Assembly: GCA_030141605.1 (NCBI GenBank)
Contig: JAQGDQ010000062.1
Location: forward strand, 193,501 to 253,500
Origin: Tubiluchus corallicola
Lineage: Eukaryota > Priapulida > Priapulimorpha > Priapulimorphida > Tubiluchidae
Reading direction: 5' to 3'
Length of the DNA stretch: 60,000 bases
Positions 46,768-59,900 of this stretch are shown here, one piece after another. The translations under genes were made by a program, and so were the position numbers. The notes under the pieces were generated by a model, which did no database searches, had not been told where the DNA came from, and saw only the letters and a program-made list of their open reading frames with translations. Position 1 is the stretch's first letter; each line of letters starts with the position of its first letter.

Positions 46768-49341
46768 TGTTTTAGATTTTTTCGGCTTGCTTCGTTCAAC
46801 TTAACCAACTCATACTGCAAATCAAAGAATTAATCTTAGGGCGTCTTTTAAATGTTATTATATCATTAATTTTGTGCAGTTCTTTATTGGTGCTTTCCTA
46901 AAACACAGCGTCCTTGTGTCAAAGTGTGTATAGATTGAGTTGTAAGCATAGACATCGCAGAAAAGATTTGCGTTTAGAATTTCCACTTCGGTACTGCAAA
47001 TTATGATTACCAAAAAAACAAGTACAAATTACAAAAATCGACTACAGTCAAATTATTTTTATATAACGCCTTAAAAGGAAAGAACTAGTAAAACATGCCC
47101 GCGTAAGCTTATTATATAGTGATAAGTAATAGGAGCACAAAGATAATGTCTTTTCATTAATCTCTAGCTATTTACTCGACATGTCCAATATTTTCGACGT
47201 CTATATCTGTGTTGTGAATCGACGCACAAATCCGAATTCCACATGCCAATTGCGAAATTGAAAGTTGCATGTCTACGAGTGCATGCCCGATTTTGGTCAT
47301 GAATTTTGCACCATTGCACCATAGTATAGTATGTTCTATAGTTTATACATGTACTTGATAATAACATATCTATAGTAACGCACATTTCAGTAATTTGCAA
47401 AACAAATTTTAATGCACGTACATCATGTACCTGTAGAACATTTAATACGCATTCATTTGACAAACACGTACATCAAATAACTTTAAAAATCAAAAGCCAT
47501 CATTGCTATATACAGGTTATTTCACAGTGACAATTATTTTCTATAGTATTTTTGCAAAATAAGTATTCAAAATTTTTTATTGGCCAAAGCGTTTCGATCA
47601 TCCTCAGGAGTACAACCAAAAAAGAAACAACAGTTAGGGATTTTTTAAATTGTAAGAATCAACTTATGCCATTTTCAATCTGATGTCATCTGCCTAATGA
47701 CGAACAAAACTATTGAAATTGTCAGTTGCGCAACTAAAAGTTACGCAACTCAAAATTGCACATCTGCGCAGAGTGTTAACACTTGCGTACCCAACAATTA
47801 CTAAAATTAGTAAAGTTATTTGTCAAACACAAAGCATACAATATTCGTCTGTAAATTGAGGCGTATGTAGTTATATAAATAAATTCAGAATTATAGCATT
47901 ACAACACAAAAATCCGCACCTATACTAAACTTCCTATACTACAATGAGCTATATATAATATGTTATAGCATATAAATAATTCGCCTATGTAGTATATATA
48001 CCTAGAAACGTATAAAGTATTTATTATTAAGTACTGGCAAACCTGTATATGCAACACTAGCCGTCATCTAACACATTACGTGCATTTACGCTACTTATAT
48101 TTACAAAATTACTTCCAATCCAGTACATGTGTAGTAGCACGTACAAACTTGGGCAATATAATAATCAGCTTTGAACAGCTTATCTTTATGGCAGATTAAC
48201 GTTTACGTCTCTCCAGAAATTTCTTTATTTCTCGGGGTCGTTGTACTAATAGTTTTCTCGCAACACATAGAGCCGAAGTAAGATTTTGTTGCCGCAGGTC
48301 TTGGGTTTAAATATTTTCACAGAGGAAAGGTTTAAACGGAGAGTAAACTTAAAAAACTTTATGATGCCAACCGCAATTAAAATTCAAACGGTTATTTTGC
48401 ATTTTGTATCAAACGGTTGTGAAAACAAATTGCAGTGTAGGCCTGCACTGTGCCTAGTTCTAAGGTTAAGTTAGCGACTTGGTTTATTACGTTATAATTC
48501 AAATTGTGGCAATTATATGGAAGCTCCCCCAGCAGGGTCCGGGCCACCAAAGCATTTTACTGTATTTTAGACCATTTTTCTTGCTATTTCCTCAACCAAA
48601 TTTAATAGTTTAAAACTCATTATGTCACCTCAAACTTTTGACTCTTAATTACATACCAATATACTAGTATATAGTGTGTTTGACGTACACAACTTTCACG
48701 TGTTTTGAAAAGTAGAACCCTTGGCTATGTTATTTTTGCAGATATTAAATTTTAATAAAGGCACTGCTAGAATTTATTCTAGTACTGCTAAAATGTGAGA
48801 GTGTGGGAATTATGTAAATAATTAAGTATATGAATTGATTAGGCAGATCTGTGGAAATAGGATAAAAAAATTAGTACAATGCTAAAAATAGATATGAGAA
48901 TTTTTTGTGATAATTTTAATTTAAACGTGCTATATGCAACAACTGTATTTTCATAGGTAATTCACTGTTCGACTGTCTTAAATGTACACTATGTGACGTA
49001 ATGCACATTGTACTATCTGCACCTAAAGTTTTAATAAGATTAAAAATTGTATTAAACAGAATACATGTGACATTATAGATGTAAGCACTCAAAGATTAAA
49101 AATTGAGGGTTATGTCTCTCTAACATAAATCTTCGCCTCAAATCTATTTGTAACGCAACTTGTTAACCTATATGTGAGTTGAGTACAGCTGCTGTTAAAG
49201 TTACAGCAATTACTAAAAACCGCAATTAAGTGAGAGTAATTCGTCTGGGATTTCTGGCTGCATACATTTCTATAATTTCTACATTTCTAGAAACGCATAC
49301 TACCCACTCACACTAACAGCGGAGCTTGCTTACAAAGCTAA
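46768..49341. other. Intergenic between COLGALT and the 307-bp repeat
   Basis: No exon recognised in this 2.6 kb. A string GCGTTTCGATCATCCTCAGG near 47,588 resembles terminal sequences of some retroelements but nothing else supports it. Confidence 0.45.
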
Positions 49342-49648
49342 GAGCTGTCTAGCTTTTTAGTTTTCGTTTTACCAGGTCAGAATTATACTTTTTCAGACAC
49401 ATTCAAAGCTATAATAGTTACTGAAACTCATAAAGATGGCTTGAGTGATCTTAGTTTTAACAAAATAATCGCAAATTTAATATAAGAGCAACGCTAGTTT
49501 CGTGTGTCTCATACCGCAATACTGCTTTTAAATAAGTCTAAGATTACACAACTCACTATTTTCGGACTCTTCACTAATTCCACACTTAGTATTAAATTTT
49601 TCTTCACTTATGAAAGCCATTATGATAATAATTACATTTTGACGCTGA
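49342..49648 (+). repeat. 307-bp interspersed repeat, copy B
   Basis: Same orientation and length as copy A at 42,710-43,016. The two copies bracket about 6.3 kb that includes the COLGALT gene. Confidence 0.85.
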
Positions 49649-50295
49649 TATAAGAATGTTCTACACTGTTATGTATTAATATATTAAACATGTATTAAAC
49701 AACACTTGTGATTAATTCATTAATACGTGCACAAATTAATTAGTTTATAAGGTAGCAACTTTGCAAGGTTAATTAATTAATAATATTTCATTAGTATGTC
49801 CATGTACACACATTGTAGCCTCTTCGCTCGCATGACATTTGTGTTTATTGTTAGGCACGATTGGAAACACTAAGAATCAAAAGCGTTCGTCTTGCCTTTC
49901 GTAAACAAACACCTCGAAAAGAAGTCTACTGGTTCTTGTCTCGACTGAAAAGCTATTTTTCAGTCCATTTTCCCCTCCTGGTCATAGAAGATAATATTTT
50001 TTCCTACGAGTAAAAGAAACCTGCTAACATTAATAACTTACTAATCGGCCTACCTGGACTAAGTGATAAGCAATTATATTTTATTAGTAAGATACACTTT
50101 ATTTTTGCCATACTTCTTGCTGCTAATTACTGTTTAAACGCTCGCAAACCTGTCTCTCAGTACGTCAAGTTTGTACATTTATTTTCGCAAATTTTATGCC
50201 AAAGGCTTTTTCCCAAGTCAGTGAACTACATAATGTCTTTGCTACTGGAATACAAGTTGGGTTTTCAGTATAGGATACTGTTGAGAAACAGCATT

Positions 50296-50703
50296 ATGTC
50301 ATTTGTGCAAACGATAATTATTCTTGTATATTGGATAACTTTATTTAGCCGAACTTCAACAGGTTGGTGTTCTTTTTTTATCCTTTTCGTGAAAAATATG
50401 TCGTGAATTTTGTTATTGTTTTCCTTCAAACTGCCATTTTGTCACAACGCTATTGCTTAAATCTCGTCATTGTCGTCGTCGTCGTCATCATCATCGTCAT
50501 CATAATCATCATCTCCATCGTCATCATCACCACCACTACCACCACCGACACCAACACCACAACCACAACCACAACCACAACCACCACCACCACCAGCACA
50601 CCACCACCACCACCATTGTTGTCGTTGTAATCACTCTTGTTAATAATAATAGTAGTAGTAGTAGCAGCAGCAGCAGCAGCAGTAGTAGCAGTTGTTGTCG
50701 TCG

Positions 50704-50779
<76 letters not shown>

Positions 50780-53700
50780 AGTCTTAGACCACTAGGCCAC
50801 TCTAGTGATTAAGGCAGCCCAAAGTGCATCCCTTATTACTGACTAATTCAGCACGTCAGATATTAAATCGCTCACACTAAAAGTAATTTGTGTGAAAAGT
50901 CTAACACTGAAAATACTGAATTTAATTTGGCAGCTATAACGGATGTTCTTTGAACGCGTTGATCACTGGGAAAAATGGTGGCTTAGTGATCAAAGCTTCA
51001 GATTTGCTAATAAAGAAAGGGTGAAGGTCATGGTATAATGAAGTAATTGAGACTGCAAAAAATATACCATAGATGCTAATAAAGAAAGGGTGAAGGTCAT
51101 GAAAAAGTCTGAATGGAAGAAAGAAATAAGGAATAAGATTGAATGTTTTATAAAGAGTGAATGTGCAGAAAAATGCAGGAGCAGCACTAAATTAAGATTT
51201 TTAAGGCATTCCGAGTGGAAACGACAAAATTACATAGACACATGCAAGCCAGAAGAGGTTAAAGATATATTGAAAATAAGACTGAATATGATTAAAGTTA
51301 AAGGGAACTACAAGAATGAGTTTAAGGATCAGTTATTATGCCCAGTGTGTGACGAAGATGATGACACTACTGAACATATGCTTAGATGTTATAGATATGG
51401 AGAATGAAAAAAATTTTGAACTCAGATGTATTAATGAACAGTGAAAAGGAAGGATTGCTAGAAATTAGAAATCTAGTGAACGAATGTATGGAATACAGGA
51501 TAAAGACAAATAAAGACATTAAACTTGGAAAAGACAAATAAAAGAAGAATAGACTTTGCACCCTATAAAGGTGCCCGCCTCTGATAGGTAGAGAGAGTCG
51601 AGTATCGCAATCGCAATCGCAGATTTGTAAGCAGAGGGTCACTAATTTAAATACAGGTTGTATTCCAACTTTTTCGCATTTCCCTTTTTTCAAATCTTTC
51701 AAGATTTGGAATCAAAATTTAGTCACTTATGGATTTGTACCATCATTAATACAAATTTTGACATTAAGATTACAATGATTAATTGACTGCTCATGGAAAT
51801 TATAGGCTCAGAAATCGATTTTGTACAAAATATTTTCCGATGCTAGTATCAACTACTAAATACTTCCGCTAGTATCAATTAATTTTTGCTTTAAACGAAA
51901 TCTAAAACTTACCACTTGGAGTAGGCCATGTTTTTGTTAATGCAGTGTAGTATTGACTTTTACCTGATGGGAAAGTTCGTCAATTTTTATATTTCTGTTT
52001 CACAAAAAGTCATTATTGGCTCTAAATTGATTAATTTTCTACTTTTCCGCCGAACAGTTTTTCTCCTCTACTCTCCTCTCCTCCGTCCCTTTGTTCTCCT
52101 CCCCTCCCACCACCTCCTCTCCCCTCCCCTTCTCTCCTTTCCTCTCCTCTCTCTTCTCTTCTTTCTTCTCCTCTCCCCTTCCCTGAAATATAGGAACTGA
52201 TTGTTTATTAGTTCCTGTCAAGTGGCTACCGATTGTCTGTCTCACAAAATGGTAACTATAAATACAAGAAAGTTCGGGATTCGCAGTTCCTCTTTTTCTA
52301 GAACCTGTTGGTTCGCCTTTGTATGCTAATTTATAGTAGTGAATTTTATCTCTCTTTCTCTGGATGCTCTCTTTTGTCTCACTCACCCTTCCATTTCAGG
52401 TGACATAAAACTACGCATTTTTACAGTAGCAACTGAGAAAACTGAAGGACTAGCGAGATTCATGAGGTCAGCCAAAGTTGTAGGACTGGATTCTTTAATT
52501 ACGGTAATTTGATAACCCATTTTCAATTACTGTTCGAAAACTAAAATAGTCGAAATATTACCGTTACAAAAATGCGTCGTAAGCGATTCGCAAGACTGGA
52601 CAGTGAGCCTGTAACATAAAGGACGGGCACTCCTTTCCTGATCATCACTGTGACATTGGGATTTGAAGCCTAATACGGCTTCTTTACATTCAGAATTAAC
52701 ACTGTAACTGACGCTGTTTTGTCAAGCTAAAATTAAGTTTCACAAAGTTTCTACCAATACATGATTAGAGATTATTCACAGACTTGGTATCTATGGTATT
52801 GTATTTTTTAAACGGTAATATATAGGGTACTTAAATATACAGCACACTGCATTTATTTTATCTTTGTTGTTCTCGATGATTGATTTTGGTAATGCATTTT
52901 TGAACTATAGTTTTTTTCTGGTTACCCAATTTGTCTCGAATTATGTAGAATTATAGTCAATAAACTAACTAACTATCTAACTAGGAGCAACTTATGGTAT
53001 AGCGATCAGTATTCTGGTTGTTGAATTTCTGGATGTACTTATCCTGCAAGCATGCACTTTGATCACAACATTACTAATGAACACAATTATGATAAAGCCA
53101 TTCATAAAGGAATATCTGAATCATGGCACGACGCATTGACATTAAAAGGGCTCTGACTTTCGACTACTGTATTAGCAGTGTGTCACCGCATTAATACTTA
53201 CGACAGGTTTGTCGTCACTGAATTAATAATCATAATCATTTAGTCGCATGCATGTAATTACTACTGATTGTTAAAATCTTATCAAATGTTTTCTCTTTTT
53301 TTGAGTTACAACCGGGCTGAAAGTGAACGAGGCACAGTTTACATAGTTCTTGCGATTGTAGAGGAAAGATTCACACACATTCAGTGTGGCTAAGACACCT
53401 TTGCCGGTTATTTAAATGCTCATTTATTTATTTAAAACAATAAAAGTTTATCTCTAAAAGTAAAAGGTAAACGAAAATAAAAATGCATAATGTCAAAATA
53501 AAAATTATATGCATAAGCCTACATAGAAATTACATGACATACTTGCAAAGATTACGGTGAAGAACATCAAAAGAGGTTCAGTGACGTAACTTAGAGGGAT
53601 ATCATAATGAACTAGGGTCCGGTTTCGCCACACCCATTGCATTGGCCATGCAGTCGAGCGAAAGATTCCGGCATGCAGGTTGTCGAAGCCAACTGTAGTA

Positions 53701-53825
53701 AAATCAAGTACGAATTTCATTACGACAATGTTGAATTACTTATTTTGACTCACCCCATACAAGGTACACTCTGTATATATTCCAATTCGATGAATTAATA
53801 TTTTGTTAAATGTTTACGATTATGG

Positions 53826-53857
<32 letters not shown>

Positions 53858-53871
53858 ATAATAATAATAAC

Positions 53872-53915
<44 letters not shown>

Positions 53916-56900
53916 CAACAACAACAACAATAATAATAATAGTAATAATAATAATACCTAATAAATTGACTCACCATTCATTTTACACTCATGTACTGTA
54001 CAGGTCGTTGGACAAAACAGTGGTGAGATATGGAACGCCATGGATAGTCCGAGTGGTATTAAAAACCAACTGCTTCGAAAAGAATTGAAGAAGTTTAAAT
54101 ATGATAAAAGCACTATTATTATGATAGTAGACAGGTAAGCAGCTTCAGTTGGTACCTTGAAGAAAAAATGCTCTGTTCTAAATATATGGAATTTATAATT
54201 TTGTGTATATTCGAAGCTATAATACAGATTGCAAACAAAATTGAAGATAGCAGATTAACTGTCCCTGCATAGTTTTAAGAAATGTAATAGGTCTTGTTAT
54301 TATCAATTGTTAGAATCACAGATTGAGAATTTTTTAAATATCCGACGGCTTGCAAAAAAATTACCCTCTTTTTTTGAAATAATGAATGGGTTTATGTACA
54401 ACAACACATCACACAATGTTGAGTAGACGAGCGCCTACCCGTAAGTAGTTCAGAGTGGGTATAGAACTCAGCGCAACTCCAATTATTGCCAATTTATTTA
54501 TTTTATTATTAGCATTCTTTATTTGCTAAAAGGATATACTCAAGTTTAGTACAACATTAAGATTTTGGCAAGTCCATGTTATGTAGAAAGTGAGTACCCT
54601 CATATGAGCCTACATGGCTAATATCATGGAAAAAATATTAGAATTCAGTAAATTGTTTAACGCGGGTTAAACCGGTCATAAGTAATTGTCCTATAGCTTT
54701 TTGGATGATGCTAAACATGTGGTATTGGTGGCAGCCTTGAGTGAAATGTTTGAAAAGAACATTGTTTTGGTAGTCGAAACAGTTTGAAATAAGTTAATTA
54801 GTATATTTATTGAAAGAAGCCTGCGTCTATAAAAGCCAGTTTTTTAACTGTAATTATCGCTGTTATTAACTGTAATTAACTCTGCTTGCTCGTACAGATT
54901 TTTGCAGATAAATGTGAGAACATTTGCAGAAAATTGTAACTACGAGTTGCGGACCAATTTTAACGTTTTCATTGTTTCTCGTTGGATGGCGCTGTCGAGT
55001 TAGTTACGCTGTGCGTACCAAAATGCAGAAAACGTGTCAATTTCAATGAAAGATTAAAATCCATTTACGTCTTCGAATTTCATACTTTACCGGGATTGCA
55101 GTCATTCATGTCTTAAAAGAAAACAGGATGATTTTTCATATATTACCCCATTTTTAAATCCGATAAAAAAGCATACATTTTAACACAATTAATACTGCAA
55201 AGCATTTCTGATTTCATATAGATTAAAAACTTAATTAATGGCGGGCGAGCTCAACTATTAATGACATCACAAACTAACATAATTTTCCAAATCAAAAGTA
55301 TTCCACTTTGCAAAGGCGAAAATTGAAGTACAGAGCTACTGTAAGATATTCAGTGTGTTTTACTAAAACTAGGCAAGTTTTAGGATAAAAATTTAAATTT
55401 CAAATTTACCGCTGTACTCACGCTTGAGTTATCGACCGTGTGTAGTTCGTCACAAACTAACACATCTGAACTGAGAGGTACCACACCTGTTTCTTGTACA
55501 ACGCGCTTCCGAAATGCAGGCGCTAGTGCCCGTCTAGCTAGCGAATGGCGAAATGTAGGTAACAGCGAAGAACTGGTGGCGCAAACGAGACATTGTGTTT
55601 GTGTGGTAATTATTCTTTCACGTAAAGTCATTTTTGAAAAAAATAGTATGTTTCCTTTCAATATTTTAAAGAGTAGATTGTTATGACCTACACTTTAAGA
55701 TTTGGTTCGGTTTTGCTTAAATAGCATTTCCGCATTTGTAAGCACTAGAAATTTCTGTTTTTGAGACTACCCAATTTTTTTGAAGAGCAATCGAAAAACA
55801 TTTGGGCAAGACATCTCTGCCCAAGCTTTGAAAATGTTTGAAGTGAAATTAAGTCTGTGGAAAAGCATGGTGCAGGTAATTTACATTTAAGATAGTGATA
55901 ATGTTTTAAAACTTTCACCTTGTAAATTGTGGGCCTTCATCTGCTACATGTCTGATGGAAGAAGAAAACAAACAAAAAGAATTTAGAAAAACGTTGTATA
56001 TGGCAGCCATTGTAGTACGGAGATATTTTTAAGAGACAGGATAAATGAAAAAAAATCGTTGTAGCGGGTGCATAGGCCCTTTTTGGGTTTTATTTAGTTA
56101 CTGCCACGGTGCTGCCACCTGTTAGTTTATTTAGTAGACTTTTTACGTTTACAGTAGTCACTCTTTTAAAATTGAAGCACCTAATATCCTTGAATACATT
56201 GGCATTTTGATCTTTTGAGCGCTATAGCTGTAGTAGTTGTCTGACATTTTACCCGTCTTTTGGTTCTCTCCGCCATTGCTCTAGTGTTGCGTCTATGATG
56301 AACATTATGACTCTAAATTTCTTACAAGTTTATTGTTGTGACATCGTTGTTCTTATGGCCTTGGAGTCTTTGTAACTATTAAAGGCTCTAACAACGTAAT
56401 TCATTATTAATTAATTTCAATATAGTTTACATAATTTTTATATCAGTTTTCTTAGTTATAGTCAAACATCTAATCATGCGATGAACTCTCTTCTACTCAA
56501 TGCAAATTAAACTAATTGTTAATCATTGTATTACAGAATAAAGAAACTTTTGGTCAGCACATTAAACTGGTGTTTTGCATCCATTTCAATCGTATTAAAG
56601 AAATTACAAAGACATATATATATATACAGTGGTTTCATTAATATCTCCAAATGAGAGAAAAGAGGAAAAACTCAAAAACTTCTAACTACAGGTTCAATAA
56701 TCCTGTTTTTTACTTTTATGTAAGGAAATTGTCGTCTTACAAATATGCACAAGTTTCGTTTGATAGGAAAGTTTTACGCATTATGATTTAATTAAGATTA
56801 TAATATTGTACTGCAGGGCTGTGATGAGAAGTGTAATACTGGCAGGGGAATACAGCAGACTTCTCAGGTGTGCGTGTGAACGTGGCTTTATCTAGCACAT

Positions 56901-59900
56901 AGACTCTTATTCTGACCTTGTGTTAGTAGGAGCCACTAGTCACGTGCACACTTGAGCTTATAACAAGGGAAGGTCTGCTGTAGATCCTCGTCAGTGGTCG
57001 TCTAGTCGCAGCTCTGTTCACTTTTCACAGGCTTTGCTCTATTCTATTCTGTTCGGTAAGCTATTTGGAATTTTTCTGTAATAAATTGTCATTTTGATTT
57101 TATTATTCATTTTGATTTTGGTTTGGCATTGATTTAGTTGAGACATGCCGCACAGTGTAGGCCGCGGTGCCATCCGTCCTGCCTCCATTAGAAGCGGACA
57201 GCAGTCCAATATAATAATAAAAATCTGTTCTTAAATTCATCATTGCTAAAACTGAGTTTTGTACCAATTGAACATTGCTGCTCAAATCCCACCACGGTTT
57301 GCATACGTATAAAATCACTGAGACGGTTTAAAGTGTCAGTGACACTAGACCACTAATGGTGCTGCTATGTTTTTATTCTAGTTATGATGTCATTTTCAAT
57401 TTTAATAATTCTGACGACATTCTGTCGAAATTCAAGAAATTTAGCGCTGGCATAGTTTTCTCAGCAGAAGCAACGATATGGCCAGATAAATCATTAGAAG
57501 TAAGTACAACATGCGTAATACTATCTACACCGCACAAATGATATATTTTGTAAGCAGCGCCTGCTTTGAAGGGCCACCGTTTCTATATATATTTATAATG
57601 CTAAATAACTGTGACGATAACTTGTTTGGAAATTATTAAAGCATACAAGAAAACTCTTTACTTACATAAATCTAAAAATCGTCTTGAAATTTTAAAATCA
57701 CCTACATACTGCCTTGTTGCTCACAGAACTTGTATTAACAGTAACGCTGTACAAAACTTGAAGATTTCCGCGATTACAATTAGGCGCAGCTATATTGAGG
57801 ATAGGTCGTTTGAAACAAGTTTAGATAGGTTCGCGTAAAGTTGAAAAAAATAATCAGGGCATTAATAATACATTTCACTTAACTAAGCAAAGGTATAAAT
57901 AACTGTATGTTATCAATAATATTGAAGACCCTTTTTTCGTGCGCCAGTGGTGCACACTGGGAAGGTGAGTCAATGATATTTTAGCGGGCGGCGCGAATTT
58001 TCAAGCAGGTAAGCGTAATGCTTAAGTAATGTAACTTTTGTGTGAAAAGTTTTTGGCACATACTTTAAATTTGCTCTTTCTTCTCCTTTAAGTTTAACAG
58101 TAATTCTACGTAAATATAACTTGTAATAATTAGTAAAATAACAAAGAGTGACACCAAATAGATTGCTACTGCGCTCGTTAAATAAATTAAAGTGTTTTGG
58201 TAATTATTTGAACAAACCAAGTTTCCTAAATTTACAAGTATTGTATAACATTGTATAAATATATAACTAACTAACTGTACTCATTGTGAAAGTTAATGAC
58301 TACTTTGTGTTATAGGATGAACATCCAATGGCATTAGGAAAGCGTTTTCTCAATTCAGGTGGTAAGAACGTTAACAGCTTTAATAACAAGTTGAGATGTA
58401 TCTAAACAAGGAGAGAAAGGGAGAGAGAGACAGAGAATTTTCTATTTACTTGATTTAATATTTCGTTTCAAATTTTACAAGCTTGATATAAACATCACAA
58501 ACTAATACAAGAAATACAATAAGTTGTGGCACACGACAATATTACTTATAACACTAACGATAACAGACAGGCAGATAGAGAGACAGACAGCAGAAGTTAA
58601 AAGAAAAAGAAGAGGAAAGAGAAGGAATAAAACAACCGAACTAGAGGGATAATTTGGTAATTGAGTTGATATTTATTTAAGATTGATTTAGCATACAGTC
58701 ACCGAAATTTATGATTTTGTGATTTATGTAATTTTAAAGATGTTATAAGTTGCACATTTTAAAAGGCGAATCATGCCAAAAATATAGTTACAATATAAAA
58801 TTAAAATTTGAAATTTAACTAAACAATTAAATAAAAAACTATTATTTTACTACGCTATCTCTATTATTTGAATCGCATAGATTTCTGTTTATTAAAATGT
58901 GAGTTTCTTGGACTCTTTTAAGGTTTCATTGGTTATGCTCCAGACATTTATCGGATATTAAGCTACAGAAGTGTTGGAGGTGAAGATGATCAATTATACT
59001 TTACGAGGATTTATGCTAACAGCACGCTTAGGGTATGCGGTACTTTCCTTGATTTCCTTACCATTTTTGATGAAAACTCAAATCTCATCTCAAGTAAATG
59101 TATCAAATGGATAACAGAGCATAGGAAACGCTCCTTTTTTATCTATTGACTCAACAATCTATTAGCTAAGTAGTCAAGATACTGAAATTCTTCTATGACA
59201 TTTATTTGAGTAATTATAAGTGCATCTAGATGTGAGATATTATCGAACAAATGTTATTAAATGGTTTAATAATTATTTTATTCTTGCTGTATTTTCTTTT
59301 TAATATCTAGCATTTGTTTTCAAAGGAAAAATGGATAATAAAACTGGATCACTTTTCCGAGATTTTTCTTAATCTTAACGGCGAAACAAGTACGTCGAAC
59401 TTTCACGCTTTTTAAAAAGAAAACTGTCAAGTATCGTTAAAGTTCAGAATGTGGCATGCACATTTGTACTTGTAAATGTTATATTATCGTCATCTTCATC
59501 GTTACCTTTCTCTTCGTCGTTTTGTCCCTTATCATCGTCGTTATTGTCGTCATCATCATCAACATAATCATCATCACTTACATAATCGCTGTCATCATCA
59601 TCGTAATCATCATCATCATCATCACGATTTTTATCATTCATCTACATCATTGTTGTCATCATCAGCAGAATCACCGTCGCCATTGCCGTCACTGTCTCTT
59701 TTCTATCAACCCTTTTCAGGTTATAATTTTGCCCAAGATTACTAGTACATTATTAGTTCTTAAGCTTGAGCAACTAGTTGACGTCATGACCATCACATTC
59801 ATTAGAATATATTAATTTAGGTTTTATTGTAAATGGTGATTATTGTAAGAGGTATCTGCTATGCAGACTTGTCGCTTGTGGAAAAGATAGAATTCTGAGA

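Noticed and set aside
50364-50812. Poly-His, poly-Thr and poly-Cys frames
   Set aside because: Triplet microsatellite within PLOD intron 1.
52039-52386. 115-aa charged minus-strand frame
   Set aside because: Its Glu/Lys/Gly-rich part translates the CT-rich tract; the rest overlaps PLOD intron 1.
53505-53720. 71-aa minus-strand frame in PLOD intron 2
   Set aside because: Composition is somewhat protein-like but no family, start context or partner exon was found.
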